From assembly GCA_020636675.1 (NCBI GenBank), contig JACJXK010000018.1:1-62877 (forward strand): 62,877 nt of DNA. Direction: 5' to 3'. Source of the stretch: Prevotellaceae bacterium (GTDB lineage Bacteria; Bacteroidota; Bacteroidia; Bacteroidales; Paludibacteraceae). A program made the position numbers and the translations under genes. Under the pieces are notes generated by a model. It was not told the origin of the DNA. It ran no database searches and saw nothing but the letters and a program-made list of their open reading frames with translations. Shown here piece after piece: positions 26,138 to 34,478 of this stretch (position 1 is the first letter of the stretch; every line of letters begins with the position of its first letter).

Positions 26138-27008
26138 GAGACAAAAATACGAAGTCGATACCCGATGCATGGATTGCCACTTCAATGCCTTCGATCGGTT
26201 ATTGACTAAACATGAAGCAACGTATAATCAAAGGCAAGAATTTTTTGGGTACTTTAATCTTGTCATGGCACGAGGAGCTTCGCTAACCATGGCACAGCTT
26301 TACAGCGAACTGAACAGGGAATTTTGTCGAATTACAGGAGTAAACAATCCTTATGCAAAAGAGAAAGCAGAAAGCAATTCCTTGTCACTTTCTCTTTATA
26401 AAAAATTCCGAACAAAAGTTTTAGAATCGGCCAACCCTTTTGATATGGCATTGCGTTTAGCTATAGCCGGAAATATTATAGACTATGGTGCAAATGCAAA
26501 TTTTGATGTCCCGGTTACCATACAGAAGGTACTTGAAAGCGAATTTGCCATTGACCACTCCAAAGAGTTGATTACGAGAATAAAATCTGCCTCCAGAATT
26601 TTATATCTTGGCGACAATGCCGGTGAAATTGTGTTTGACAAACTTTTTATCGAGATGATTATGCATCCGCGCCTGACATTCGCGGTACGAGGATTGCATG
26701 TGCTCAATGATGCCACTTTAGAAGACGCACAACAGGTTGGAATGAACTTAGTCGCAGATGTGATCAGTAACGGTTATGATGCACCATCTACCGTATTGAG
26801 CGATTGCAGTGAAGAGTTTCTACATCATTACAAAGAGGCCGATCTGATCATTTCGAAAGGTCAAGGTAATTTTGAAGGATTAATTGAAGAAAATGATCCT
26901 CGTATTTTCCACTTATTAATGGTAAAGTGTGATGTTGTTGCCGAACTGTTGCATGTAGAAAAAGACAGTTTCGTGGTTTGTAATAACTCAATTATCGATA
27001 ATAGCTAA
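26106..27008 (+). CDS. DUF89/ARMT1-like damage-control phosphatase family protein
   Basis: 300 residues from the ATG at 26106 (a longer frame from 26085 is possible). The N-terminal CMDCH and the conserved ILYLGDNAGEIVFDKL (about 166-181) and IISKGQGNFEGL (about 250) define the DUF89 metal-dependent phosphatase fold, including the Asp and Asn ligands. The family dephosphorylates sugar phosphates or damaged cofactors such as 4'-phosphopantetheine. Small bacterial members occur within NifX/ORP-type gene sets. Its substrate here is unknown. Overlaps the upstream gene, which supports operon membership. Confidence 0.85.
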   Translation: MTNTNTLANTERQKYEVDTRCMDCHFNAFDRLLTKHEATYNQRQEFFGYFNLVMARGASLTMAQLYSELNREFCRITGVNNPYAKEKAESNSLSLSLYKKFRTKVLESANPFDMALRLAIAGNIIDYGANANFDVPVTIQKVLESEFAIDHSKELITRIKSASRILYLGDNAGEIVFDKLFIEMIMHPRLTFAVRGLHVLNDATLEDAQQVGMNLVADVISNGYDAPSTVLSDCSEEFLHHYKEADLIISKGQGNFEGLIEENDPRIFHLLMVKCDVVAELLHVEKDSFVVCNNSIIDNS

Positions 27009-27029
27009 AAATAATTTTTTGATATTATA

Positions 27030-27779
27030 ATGAGCTTAGAGTTTAAGTTGACAGTAGCTGCTTTGTTTAGTGGAAGTGTGGGAAGCGTTGCCATTGCGTC
27101 CCTGCTTTTGCTGTTCAAAGGAGCTGTCTTGGAGAAGATTTCCACTTGGTTGGCATATATGGCTGGTGGAACATTGCTTGGAGCTGCTTTTTTCGGCATG
27201 ATTCCAAAGGCGTTAAGCCTTATGGATACAGCTCAAACCATGCAGTTGATTTTAGCAGGTATATTTTTCTTCTTTATATTGGAGAAACTTATCTTATGGC
27301 ATACTTGCAAAAATAAAAACTGTGAACGACATATTCACGCTGCAGCCCCGATGATACTGATAGGTGACGCATTTCACAATGCCATCGACGGGATTATCAT
27401 TGCCGCATCCTTTCTCACTTCTATAGATATGGGGTTATTTGTGACTCTTTCTGTTATTTTTCATGAAATACCTCAGGAAATGGGAGATTTTGGGATATTA
27501 CTAAAGAGCGGATTGTCGAAAAGAAAAGCTCTTTGGTTTAATATGCTTTCTGGCAGCACGGCTATTATTTCTGGTATTCTGGCTTATTTTTTCATGCAGG
27601 GAATGGAATCTTTTATCCCCTATGCATTGACTTTTTCGGCAGCCAGTTTTCTATACATTGCCATGGCCGAACTGATACCTGAAATGCACAAGAAAACGAA
27701 AACTTCTGAGTCTATTATTCAAATATTGCTAATACTCACAGGTATATCTATTATTTTTCTGATAAAACTAATTCAGTGA
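27030..27779 (+). CDS. ZIP-family metal transporter
   Basis: 249 residues with about eight hydrophobic segments. The transport-site helices are recognisable: LIGDAFHNAIDGIIIAA (about 110-126) and VIFHEIPQEMGDFGILL (about 138-154), with the paired histidine and glutamate metal ligands. A short loop CKNKNCERHIHAA could bind metal. ZIPs bring divalent metals (Zn, Fe, Mn) into the cytoplasm. In this operon it probably supplies the metal for the cluster-binding proteins. The stop overlaps the GTG start of the next gene. Confidence 0.9.
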   Translation: MSLEFKLTVAALFSGSVGSVAIASLLLLFKGAVLEKISTWLAYMAGGTLLGAAFFGMIPKALSLMDTAQTMQLILAGIFFFFILEKLILWHTCKNKNCERHIHAAAPMILIGDAFHNAIDGIIIAASFLTSIDMGLFVTLSVIFHEIPQEMGDFGILLKSGLSKRKALWFNMLSGSTAIISGILAYFFMQGMESFIPYALTFSAASFLYIAMAELIPEMHKKTKTSESIIQILLILTGISIIFLIKLIQ

Positions 27780-28654
27780 ACTCAAAAATAAAAATTGCGA
27801 TTGCAAGTGGCAAAGGTGGCACTGGAAAAACATTTATTTCCACCAACCTTTTTAATGTATTACAAAAAAAAGGCTTTAATATCGCTCTTGTCGATTGTGA
27901 TGCAGAAGAACCCAATGACAGGGAATTTCTCTGTGGCGAATTAGAACACTCACACGAGGTTACTCAAAAGGTTCCGGTTATTGACGAAACAAAATGTACC
28001 TATTGCGGGAAATGTAAGGAGTACTGTAACTACAATGCTATCTTTTTTCTGAAAGATACAAAAATGATAAAGGTGCTGGACGAACTTTGTCACGGATGCG
28101 GAGCTTGTTCCGTTGCGTGTGAATACGAAGCTATAGCGGAAAAAGATGATATATTAGGCTCTGTCAGTCAGTATGGTGTTTCAACAAATAGTGCTCTAAT
28201 TGAAGCAAGAATGAATGTAGGAGTTTATTCTCCGGTTAATGTTATTAAGTATGCGATTAAGGATGCAAACGGGTTTGATATAATTTTATTAGACTCCCCA
28301 CCGGGCACTTCCTGTCCATTTATTCAAACAGTTGCTACAGCTGATTATGTAGTTCTGGTAACAGAACCCACTCCTTTCGGATTAAGCGATTTAATGCAAT
28401 CGGTAGATACACTGAAAAGCATGGGTAAATCTTGTGGCGTAATTATCAACAGAGCCGGTTTAGGAAATAATGATATTTACGAATACCTACAACTGGAAAA
28501 TATTCCGTTGTTGATGACTGTACCATTTGATAAGAAAATTGCTGTCAGCTATTCAAACGGAGAATTACTAACCAATCTCTATCCTGATTGGGAAGCAAAA
28601 TTTTATCAGTTGTACCACACTATTACTGAACAATATGGAAATAGCAATAATTAG
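27776..28654 (+). CDS. MinD-superfamily ATPase with inserted 2x[4Fe-4S] ferredoxin domain, 1
   Basis: 292 residues. It starts at a GTG overlapping the ZIP stop (GTGA). The deviant Walker A SGKGGTGKTF is at about 11-20. The ferredoxin insert has CTYCGKCKEYC and CHGCGACSVAC (about 74-122), then the switch DSPPGTSCP. Orp3/Orp4 of the Desulfovibrio orange-protein complex have this architecture. Fe-S-carrying MinD ATPases are thought to handle or transfer metal clusters. It overlaps its paralogue downstream, so the pair probably works as a heteromer. Confidence 0.93.
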   Translation: MNSKIKIAIASGKGGTGKTFISTNLFNVLQKKGFNIALVDCDAEEPNDREFLCGELEHSHEVTQKVPVIDETKCTYCGKCKEYCNYNAIFFLKDTKMIKVLDELCHGCGACSVACEYEAIAEKDDILGSVSQYGVSTNSALIEARMNVGVYSPVNVIKYAIKDANGFDIILLDSPPGTSCPFIQTVATADYVVLVTEPTPFGLSDLMQSVDTLKSMGKSCGVIINRAGLGNNDIYEYLQLENIPLLMTVPFDKKIAVSYSNGELLTNLYPDWEAKFYQLYHTITEQYGNSNN

Positions 28655-29498
28655 CGGAAAAGGAGGAACCGGGAAAAGCAGCATTAGTGCTGCATTTGCC
28701 ACGCTACAAAATGAAATCGTGTTGGCCGACTGCGATGTAGATGCTGCTAATCTCTATCTGTTATTCAATCCTGTCTGCGACGAAGAATATGCTTTTGTCT
28801 CTGGACAGAAAGCAGTAATAAATCAAGAGAAATGCGACAGCTGCGGAGCATGTATTGACTACTGCCGGTTTGATGCTATAGTTGAAAAGAATCATAAAGT
28901 AACCGTTCTTGAAACACTGTGTGACGGATGCATATTATGTTCACGTATTTGTCCGAGAGAAGCAATTAATATTGTAAATGAAGACAAAAGCCGGATGTAT
29001 GCCGGATATTTTCAAAACGGAAGAATGGTTTACGGACGACTTGCACCCGGAGAGGAGAACTCTGGTCGGTTGGTCAATCTGGTTCGGGAAAAAGCGAAAC
29101 AAATTGCAAAAAATGCCGGAATCCCTAATATTATTATTGACGGACCTCCGGGAATCGGATGCCCTGTAATCAGTACCATTACGGGAGTTGATGTTGTTGT
29201 AATTGTAACCGAACCGACTTTGTCAGGACTTCACGATTTGAAACGAACACTTGAAATTACAGCCGGTTTCAAACTACACACGAATGTGATTATCAACAAA
29301 TTCGACATTAATCCAGATATGACATCTCGAATTGAGACCTATTGTAATCAAACCGGCATACAAGTTATTGGTAAGCTACCGTTTGATCCGCTAATTGTCG
29401 AAGCTATGGTCAATTGTCAGTCTATTACCGATTATGCCCCTGATTCGGATATTAGCAAACTAATTAGAAATGTTTATTCAAAAATTATTTCAGTTTAA
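28635..29498 (+). CDS. MinD-superfamily ATPase with inserted 2x[4Fe-4S] ferredoxin domain, 2
   Basis: 287 residues. Walker A SGKGGTGKSS at residues 7-16. The ferredoxin cysteines are CDSCGACIDYC and CDGCILCSRIC. The later switch is DGPPGIGCPVI. The start ATG lies 20 bases inside the preceding gene. It is a paralogue of that gene at the usual low identity for this pair. Same expected role in cluster handling. Confidence 0.93.
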   Translation: MEIAIISGKGGTGKSSISAAFATLQNEIVLADCDVDAANLYLLFNPVCDEEYAFVSGQKAVINQEKCDSCGACIDYCRFDAIVEKNHKVTVLETLCDGCILCSRICPREAINIVNEDKSRMYAGYFQNGRMVYGRLAPGEENSGRLVNLVREKAKQIAKNAGIPNIIIDGPPGIGCPVISTITGVDVVVIVTEPTLSGLHDLKRTLEITAGFKLHTNVIINKFDINPDMTSRIETYCNQTGIQVIGKLPFDPLIVEAMVNCQSITDYAPDSDISKLIRNVYSKIISV

Positions 29499-29513
29499 TC
29501 ATATAGATAGAAT

Positions 29514-30350
29514 ATGAACAATCAACATCAAATTGTCAAAACAAAATTGCCGGATGTAAAAAAGATCATCATGGTAACATCCGGGAAAGGCGGAGTTGGC
29601 AAATCTACCGTTGCATCAGGTCTTGCTCTTACACTCGCCCGTAAAGGCTATTCTGTTGGCCTTTTAGATGCAGATATTTTCGGCCCGTCCATTCCTACAT
29701 TATTCAAAATTAAAGATGAGGCCAGACCCACATTAATAGAGAAAAATGGTAAACATTTAATGGAACCATTCATTCGACTCGGCCTTAAAATTATGTCCAT
29801 CGGATTTTTCTTTGACGAAAAACAAGCAGTTGTATGGAGAGGTCCTATGGTAACCAACGCCCTTAAGCAGCTTTTAACTGAGACAGAATGGGGGCAACTT
29901 GATTATTTAATCATCGACACTCCTCCCGGAACAGGGGATGTGCTTATAACACTCCTCCAAAATTTTTATATTTCGGGCGCAATAGTTGTTACCACACCAC
30001 AACAAATGGCACTTGCAGATGTGCAAAAAGCTATCGGTATGTTGAACGATGAACATATCGGAATTCCTATCTTAGGCATTGTTGAGAATATGTCTTGGTT
30101 TACACCGACCAAACATCCGGAAGAAAAATATTTTATCTTTGGACAAGGAGGAGCCCAAAAACTATCCGAGATTTTCGATCTTGCCGTTTTGACGCACATC
30201 CCGATTAATGAATTAATTTGCTGGGATTGTGACAAAGGAAATCTAACCGATATATTTGATGACCCGAACATCGATTCAGCTTTCAAACAACTGGCTTATG
30301 CTGTTATAAATCAGAAAAAAGAATATCGTTATACTGGAAATAAACTATGA
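29514..30350 (+). CDS. Mrp/NBP35-family Fe-S cluster carrier ATPase
   Basis: 278 residues. Walker A SGKGGVGKSTVA at about 22-33, the family motif DADIFGPSIP, and IDTPPGTGDVLITLLQ. It lacks the N-terminal DUF59 domain found in many housekeeping Mrp proteins. The CxxC near the C terminus typical of many ApbC/Mrp is reduced to CWDC in NELICWDCDKGN. Mrp proteins bind and pass on [4Fe-4S] clusters; in Desulfovibrio an Mrp is fused to ORP. It is separated from the previous gene by 15 bases. Confidence 0.93.
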   Translation: MNNQHQIVKTKLPDVKKIIMVTSGKGGVGKSTVASGLALTLARKGYSVGLLDADIFGPSIPTLFKIKDEARPTLIEKNGKHLMEPFIRLGLKIMSIGFFFDEKQAVVWRGPMVTNALKQLLTETEWGQLDYLIIDTPPGTGDVLITLLQNFYISGAIVVTTPQQMALADVQKAIGMLNDEHIGIPILGIVENMSWFTPTKHPEEKYFIFGQGGAQKLSEIFDLAVLTHIPINELICWDCDKGNLTDIFDDPNIDSAFKQLAYAVINQKKEYRYTGNKL

Positions 30351-30769
30351 TTAATTATGAACAAAAATTTAGAGTGGCTTACCCAGACACAGACAGAATG
30401 GGGACGGTACATCACTCTAATTACGCCAAATACTATGAAAAGGCTCGTTGGGAACTTTTTCGTCATATTGGAGTCCCTTATCAATCAATAGAAGATTCAG
30501 GGGTCATGTGTCCTGTTATCAGCATGAAATTTCGATTTGTAAAGACTACGAAGTATGATGAGTTGCTTACTGTCAAGACAACGCTAAAAGCAATTAAAGG
30601 AGTTCGTATCTGGTTTACTTACAAACTTTTCAATGAAGAAAATGAACTTATTAACGAGGCTGAAACTGAACTTGCATTTGTCGGTTTAAATGACTGGAAA
30701 CCCTGTCCTCCGCCTGAATTTTTATTAAATGCTATTGAAACGCATAGAAATGACAAACCAACAAAATAA
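30347..30769 (+). CDS. acyl-CoA thioesterase, 4HBT/YbgC hotdog family
   Basis: 140 residues, one hotdog domain. The catalytic motif is YPDTDRMGTVHHSNYAKYYE, with Asp in the DTD..G. It hydrolyses acyl-CoA thioesters in the cytoplasm. The ATG overlaps the Mrp stop (ATGA), so it belongs to the operon though its link to metal-cluster work is unclear. Confidence 0.88.
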   Translation: MINYEQKFRVAYPDTDRMGTVHHSNYAKYYEKARWELFRHIGVPYQSIEDSGVMCPVISMKFRFVKTTKYDELLTVKTTLKAIKGVRIWFTYKLFNEENELINEAETELAFVGLNDWKPCPPPEFLLNAIETHRNDKPTK

Positions 30770-31250
30770 ACTAATAGAAGATCGGGCTAAATTGGCTCTT
30801 CATCTTTTCGAGAATGGATATAATTGTTCTCAATCTGTATTTATGGCCTACGCCGATTTATATGATCTAGATCGCGAGACTGCGGCGAAACTCACCTCTT
30901 CGTTTGGTGGAGGCATGGGGCGGTTGCGCGAAATGTGTGGAGCCGTAAGCGGAATGTTTATGGTTCTTGGATTACATTATCCTGCAACTGATGTTGCTGA
31001 TAAAAAAGCAAAAATCATCAATTATGAGGCTGTACAACGAACAGCTAAAGAATTTAAGGAAGAGCTAGGATCTTATATTTGTGCCGATTTACTCAAGATT
31101 AAACGACAACCGGAAGAAGTAACTCCTTCGGAACGAAATGCCCGCTATTATGCTTTACGACCATGTAGTCGTTGTGTTGCTATAGCTGCGGAAATTACAG
31201 GAGAAGAAATTTTCAACTCGAATACATCAACTCAAGCAAATAACATATAG
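30750..31250 (+). CDS. C_GCAxxG_C_C family redox protein
   Basis: 166 residues from the ATG at 30750, overlapping the thioesterase gene; a frame from 30729 is possible. The family cysteines are present: NGYNCSQSVF, then MCGAVSGMFMVLG (the GCAxxG-like core), YICADLL, and RPCSRCVAIAAE. Members are small proteins of anaerobes thought to carry a redox metal or Fe-S site. Last gene of the operon, ending 24 bases before the convergent primase-like gene. Confidence 0.87.
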   Translation: MTNQQNKLIEDRAKLALHLFENGYNCSQSVFMAYADLYDLDRETAAKLTSSFGGGMGRLREMCGAVSGMFMVLGLHYPATDVADKKAKIINYEAVQRTAKEFKEELGSYICADLLKIKRQPEEVTPSERNARYYALRPCSRCVAIAAEITGEEIFNSNTSTQANNI

Positions 31251-31274
31251 GGAAAATAACAAAATGAATTTTAA

Positions 31275-32726
31275 TCATAATTTCTTGTACTTATCATGTG
31301 CAAAATGATTAATTAATCCATTGATAGCAAAGCGTTTTATGTGTTTTTCGGCGGTTTTGTCGGGAATGCCTAATTTGTTTGCAACGGTCAAATAATCTTT
31401 CCGGCAGAACTCCTTCGGGAGTTCGTCTAAAAACTGTTGTTTTTGATTCTTTGGGGTTGTTACAACGGCTTCGGACGGTAGTTGTTGAAATACCAGGGCA
31501 GCGTGCTGAACAAGTATTTTCACCATCGATAATGCTGTATTGAAATCATTATCCCGGCAAACAAGGGGCGAACAGATATTACCATCGTCCATAATCCGAA
31601 GGGCTGTGAGTATCATAGTTATTCGGAATGTAATGAGACCGAGCCGCCGAACGGTGGCGAGGTAATCAGCCCCATACAGACAAAGGTACTGGTTTTGTGT
31701 CTGGGCAAAATAGGCATTAAATGCCTGTTGTTGTCCCGAAGTCAAACAAAAGCGTATTGGTTCAGATTGACATTCTAAGTGCTTGTACAGGTCAAAGAAT
31801 TGCATTCCAAGGTGATTGAAATAGCTATCGAGTGTTTGGTCGGAAGAATTGGCAAAAACATCGTTCCACACAGGGCGAACATTCATAAAATAGAATATGA
31901 AACGGCTGAATAAGCCGTTTTCGGCACTCGGAATGAGTGCTGAAACTTGTTTGGGTGTCCCCGATAAAAGGGCAGACAAACGAGGGTTTTGGATTTCAAC
32001 AAATTCCCTGTCTTTACGGCGGTTATAAGAAATTGTTTCGTGGTGGAACGCTTTGCGGAAACCATCGGAATAATTTCCGTGTTCGCTTTTGAAAGTGAGT
32101 GCAAGCGTGTCTCCTTCGGTTTCAAACATTAGCCCTGAGCCGTTGTTGTCATTCAAAATCTGAAATAAACCGGTTGCACTGTTGTTGGCCGGAATGACCA
32201 ACATTTTTACAGGTGGTTCTTTAGGACGCTCTGTTTCAGCTTTGTTTTTGGTAGCTGCGTACTCGGTTAGATTTCTTTGGTATTCTTCAAATTCAAGTTT
32301 TGAAACTTCTCTCAATGCTTTGTGTATCGGGTCAACCAATTTACGACAGAGCGTTAAGCGACCTTTACCAGCGGAAGCCTGAGCCGTTACAAAAAGGAAT
32401 AAGTTCGGGTAAACTTCCCTTTCTGCATAAATGCCGTAAACTTTAGGCAAACAGGCTGAAATCACGACAAGTGACCCAAGCAAAAGAAGGTCTCTATCTT
32501 CAGGGGAATTGGATTTTGCAACGACCTTTTGAAGTAAGCCTGGGAGGTCTGTATAAATTTCATCCGGAAAAGTAGGAAGATTTGTTTCCTGCAATTCGGT
32601 ATCCGCAATATCGTCTGCACTCGGCAAAGTTTCAAACGAGTTTGAACTTTGCCCTCGTTTGTACGACATTTCCTCCAAATCCTCTGTTTCTTCTTTCATG
32701 GGTGTGTGAACCTGTTTTGTTTCCAA
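31275..32726 (-). CDS. DUF3987 part of a frameshifted PriCT-2/DUF3987 protein
   Basis: 483 codons read from a TTG-type entry at 32726. The P-loop-like ASAGKGRLTLCRKLVDP (about 115-131) and the sequence through FETEGDTLALTF belong to DUF3987, a helicase-like domain of Bacteroidota mobile elements. The C-terminal 60 residues look like a winged helix (FCRKDYLTVANKLGIPDKTA). In relatives the domain continues directly from the PriCT-2 domain. Here the two are separated by one extra A in an A9 run (32732-32740); with A8 the join reads PVKKTPLETKQ. It is therefore either a broken gene, a sequencing error, or a slippage site. Confidence 0.8.
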   Translation of the reverse strand: METKQVHTPMKEETEDLEEMSYKRGQSSNSFETLPSADDIADTELQETNLPTFPDEIYTDLPGLLQKVVAKSNSPEDRDLLLLGSLVVISACLPKVYGIYAEREVYPNLFLFVTAQASAGKGRLTLCRKLVDPIHKALREVSKLEFEEYQRNLTEYAATKNKAETERPKEPPVKMLVIPANNSATGLFQILNDNNGSGLMFETEGDTLALTFKSEHGNYSDGFRKAFHHETISYNRRKDREFVEIQNPRLSALLSGTPKQVSALIPSAENGLFSRFIFYFMNVRPVWNDVFANSSDQTLDSYFNHLGMQFFDLYKHLECQSEPIRFCLTSGQQQAFNAYFAQTQNQYLCLYGADYLATVRRLGLITFRITMILTALRIMDDGNICSPLVCRDNDFNTALSMVKILVQHAALVFQQLPSEAVVTTPKNQKQQFLDELPKEFCRKDYLTVANKLGIPDKTAEKHIKRFAINGLINHFAHDKYKKL

Positions 32727-33204
32727 TGGAGTTTTTTTTTACAGGTTGAGGAATGGAAACACTTACACCAGCTGACTTAGTCAGGTGGTAAAGTGTTTTG
32801 ATAGTAACTCCGTGACCGTGCGAAGCAAGGCAAGCGGAGTATTGTTTGTCGGTTTCGCTTTGCGAATAAGACGGATAAAATCGACTTAGGCGGTGATAAT
32901 AATTCCGTCCACTTTCGCCCAAAGCGTCGGCGAGGGCAAAGCCAAGGTCTCGCCAATCGGCATAATTCGGGGCAATGTCAACAGAAGCGGCTTCAATACG
33001 TTGTGTTATTGTTTCAATCTCATTTGAAGTGTCAATGTTTAATTGAGGTAAAGTAGGAATAGCGTTTGCATTGGTTTCTGTGACTTTATTTGTTGCCCAT
33101 TGCCTTTCGGCGAAGGTTGGCTGCGCCTCAGCAGAATCAAATGTAATTTGTTCTGCATTCGGCTTGCTCAACCATTCTGCTGGGTTAAATGTTTTCTTGC
33201 TCAT
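32632..33204 (-). CDS. PriCT-2 part of the same frameshifted primase-like gene
   Basis: 190 codons, of which the last ~35 are out-of-frame sequence after the A9 tract at 32732-32740. The PriCT-2 domain (primase C-terminal 2) is NYADWRDLGFALADALGE ... FYPSYSQSETDKQYSACL, about 80-130. The domain ends just before the tract. It starts 19 bases inside the BT4734-like gene upstream, so it is translationally coupled to it. Role: initiation of element replication, inferred from the family. Confidence 0.8.
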   Translation of the reverse strand: MSKKTFNPAEWLSKPNAEQITFDSAEAQPTFAERQWATNKVTETNANAIPTLPQLNIDTSNEIETITQRIEAASVDIAPNYADWRDLGFALADALGESGRNYYHRLSRFYPSYSQSETDKQYSACLASHGHGVTIKTLYHLTKSAGVSVSIPQPVKKNSIGNKTGSHTHERRNRGFGGNVVQTRAKFKLV

Positions 33205-34171
33205 GTTTATTTAATAATAAAGGGTTTATAAAAGCGTTGGGGTCAAAAGGAATGAAGCAAGCACGGGAAATATCTTTACCGGACTTGTCAACTTCGACCG
33301 AGTATGTTTGTAAAATGTAGTTAGCCACAGAGGCGAAGTATTCGCCGTGTGAGGCTTTTCGAGTGTCAATTTCAATTATCCATTTCAAGCCATCACCGGA
33401 AGGACTTACAAACAAAAGCTGTGTATCAAAATACTCATCGGCGAGCAAAGCTTGCCGAAGTGTATCTGTATTTTGAACATGGTCAAAATCAATACACATA
33501 AGCTCTGAGTGAGTTACAAGCGATTTATCATTACGGGCAGTAAATACACCCGAAAAAGTGCAATAATCGAAATTTGCAGCTTTGTATTTTCGGGCTTGAA
33601 CTGTATCAGAAATACTTCTGAGTTTTTCGGTGTTTTGCTTGTAGTATTCGCCAGTTATTGCATTGTAAACCTGCACTAATGAAACCGTCTTGTGTGGTAA
33701 TGTATTCTTGATTGGAGCTTTGAAAAATGAGAAAGCGAAAGCTTTTTTATTTTTCACTTGAGCAACTTCATTTTTTGTTGTATTGATTACCGTTTTCTTT
33801 TGACTGTAAAAACTCCAATTCTCCCCGATATGCAGGTTCATGTCCCTATTTAGCGTTTGTAGTAATTCATCCCCCGACTGTTTATAGTGAAGTACGGCAA
33901 AGTCGAACGCATCACCGGTAGAGATAGCGTTTTGGCTATCCGAATGCCGGGCACGCTCTTTATCCAAGGCATTACCCACAATATTCTCCTTGTGAATAAA
34001 AATATTCAATGTTGGTTTGTCTGCATTGAATGGGTTTTTAGTTGGAGAACAAGTCCTCCCCGAAAGGGAGAGGACTGTTTCGCCCAGATAATACAATCTC
34101 AATATATGCGCATATATTCCAATGCCATAATGAGTTTTTGATAATATCGCCTCTTTACTTCTTGCCTCCAT
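33185..34171 (-). CDS. BT4734/BF3469-family (VirE_N) mobile-element protein
   Basis: 328 residues. The C-terminal half is the BT4734-like N-terminal domain, recognised by YCTFSGVFTARNDKSLVTHS, MCIDFDHV and LLFVSPSGDGLKWIIEID. The N-terminal half (about 1-130) has GRTCSPTKNPFNADKPTLNI and a DAFDFAVLHY segment, resembling a CHC2-like primase zinc-binding start that retains one obvious cysteine. Such proteins with PriCT-2/DUF3987 partners form the replication module of Bacteroides integrative elements. Confidence 0.8.
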   Translation of the reverse strand: MEARSKEAILSKTHYGIGIYAHILRLYYLGETVLSLSGRTCSPTKNPFNADKPTLNIFIHKENIVGNALDKERARHSDSQNAISTGDAFDFAVLHYKQSGDELLQTLNRDMNLHIGENWSFYSQKKTVINTTKNEVAQVKNKKAFAFSFFKAPIKNTLPHKTVSLVQVYNAITGEYYKQNTEKLRSISDTVQARKYKAANFDYCTFSGVFTARNDKSLVTHSELMCIDFDHVQNTDTLRQALLADEYFDTQLLFVSPSGDGLKWIIEIDTRKASHGEYFASVANYILQTYSVEVDKSGKDISRACFIPFDPNAFINPLLLNKHEQENI

Positions 34172-34478
34172 AATACTTGATTTTCACCATTGTGTAATGG
34201 TTGTTGAGGATTCGGGAAATATCGGAACGGCGATAGTAGAGCTTGTTGCCTATGCGTGAAAATGGCAGTATGCCATTGGAACGCAAAGTTTGCAATGTGC
34301 GGGGGCTGATATGCAGAATTTGCATAACGTCCTGATTGTCGAGCCAATCTTCCAGCCTGTCGGTTAGTGGACTGGTAGGACTTGCAGGGCAAACAACACA
34401 TGAGCTTGTACTCTGATTGCTTGCAGCAAAGTGATTGCGAAAAGCAACTGCAAAGGGTTCCTGACTATTCAAAAAATA
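34155..34478 (-). pseudogene. helix-turn-helix excisionase-like protein, 5' end cut by IS1595-type element
   Basis: The C-terminal part is an excisionase/MerR-like HTH: DNQDVMQILHISPRTLQTL followed by FSRIGNKLYYRRSDISRIL. The open frame continues to 34583, but everything beyond 34478 lies inside the insertion sequence, so the native N terminus is missing or displaced. Proteins of this class sit next to BT4734/DUF3987 genes and bind element ends. An internal start could still produce the HTH. It overlaps the next gene by 17 bases. Confidence 0.7.
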
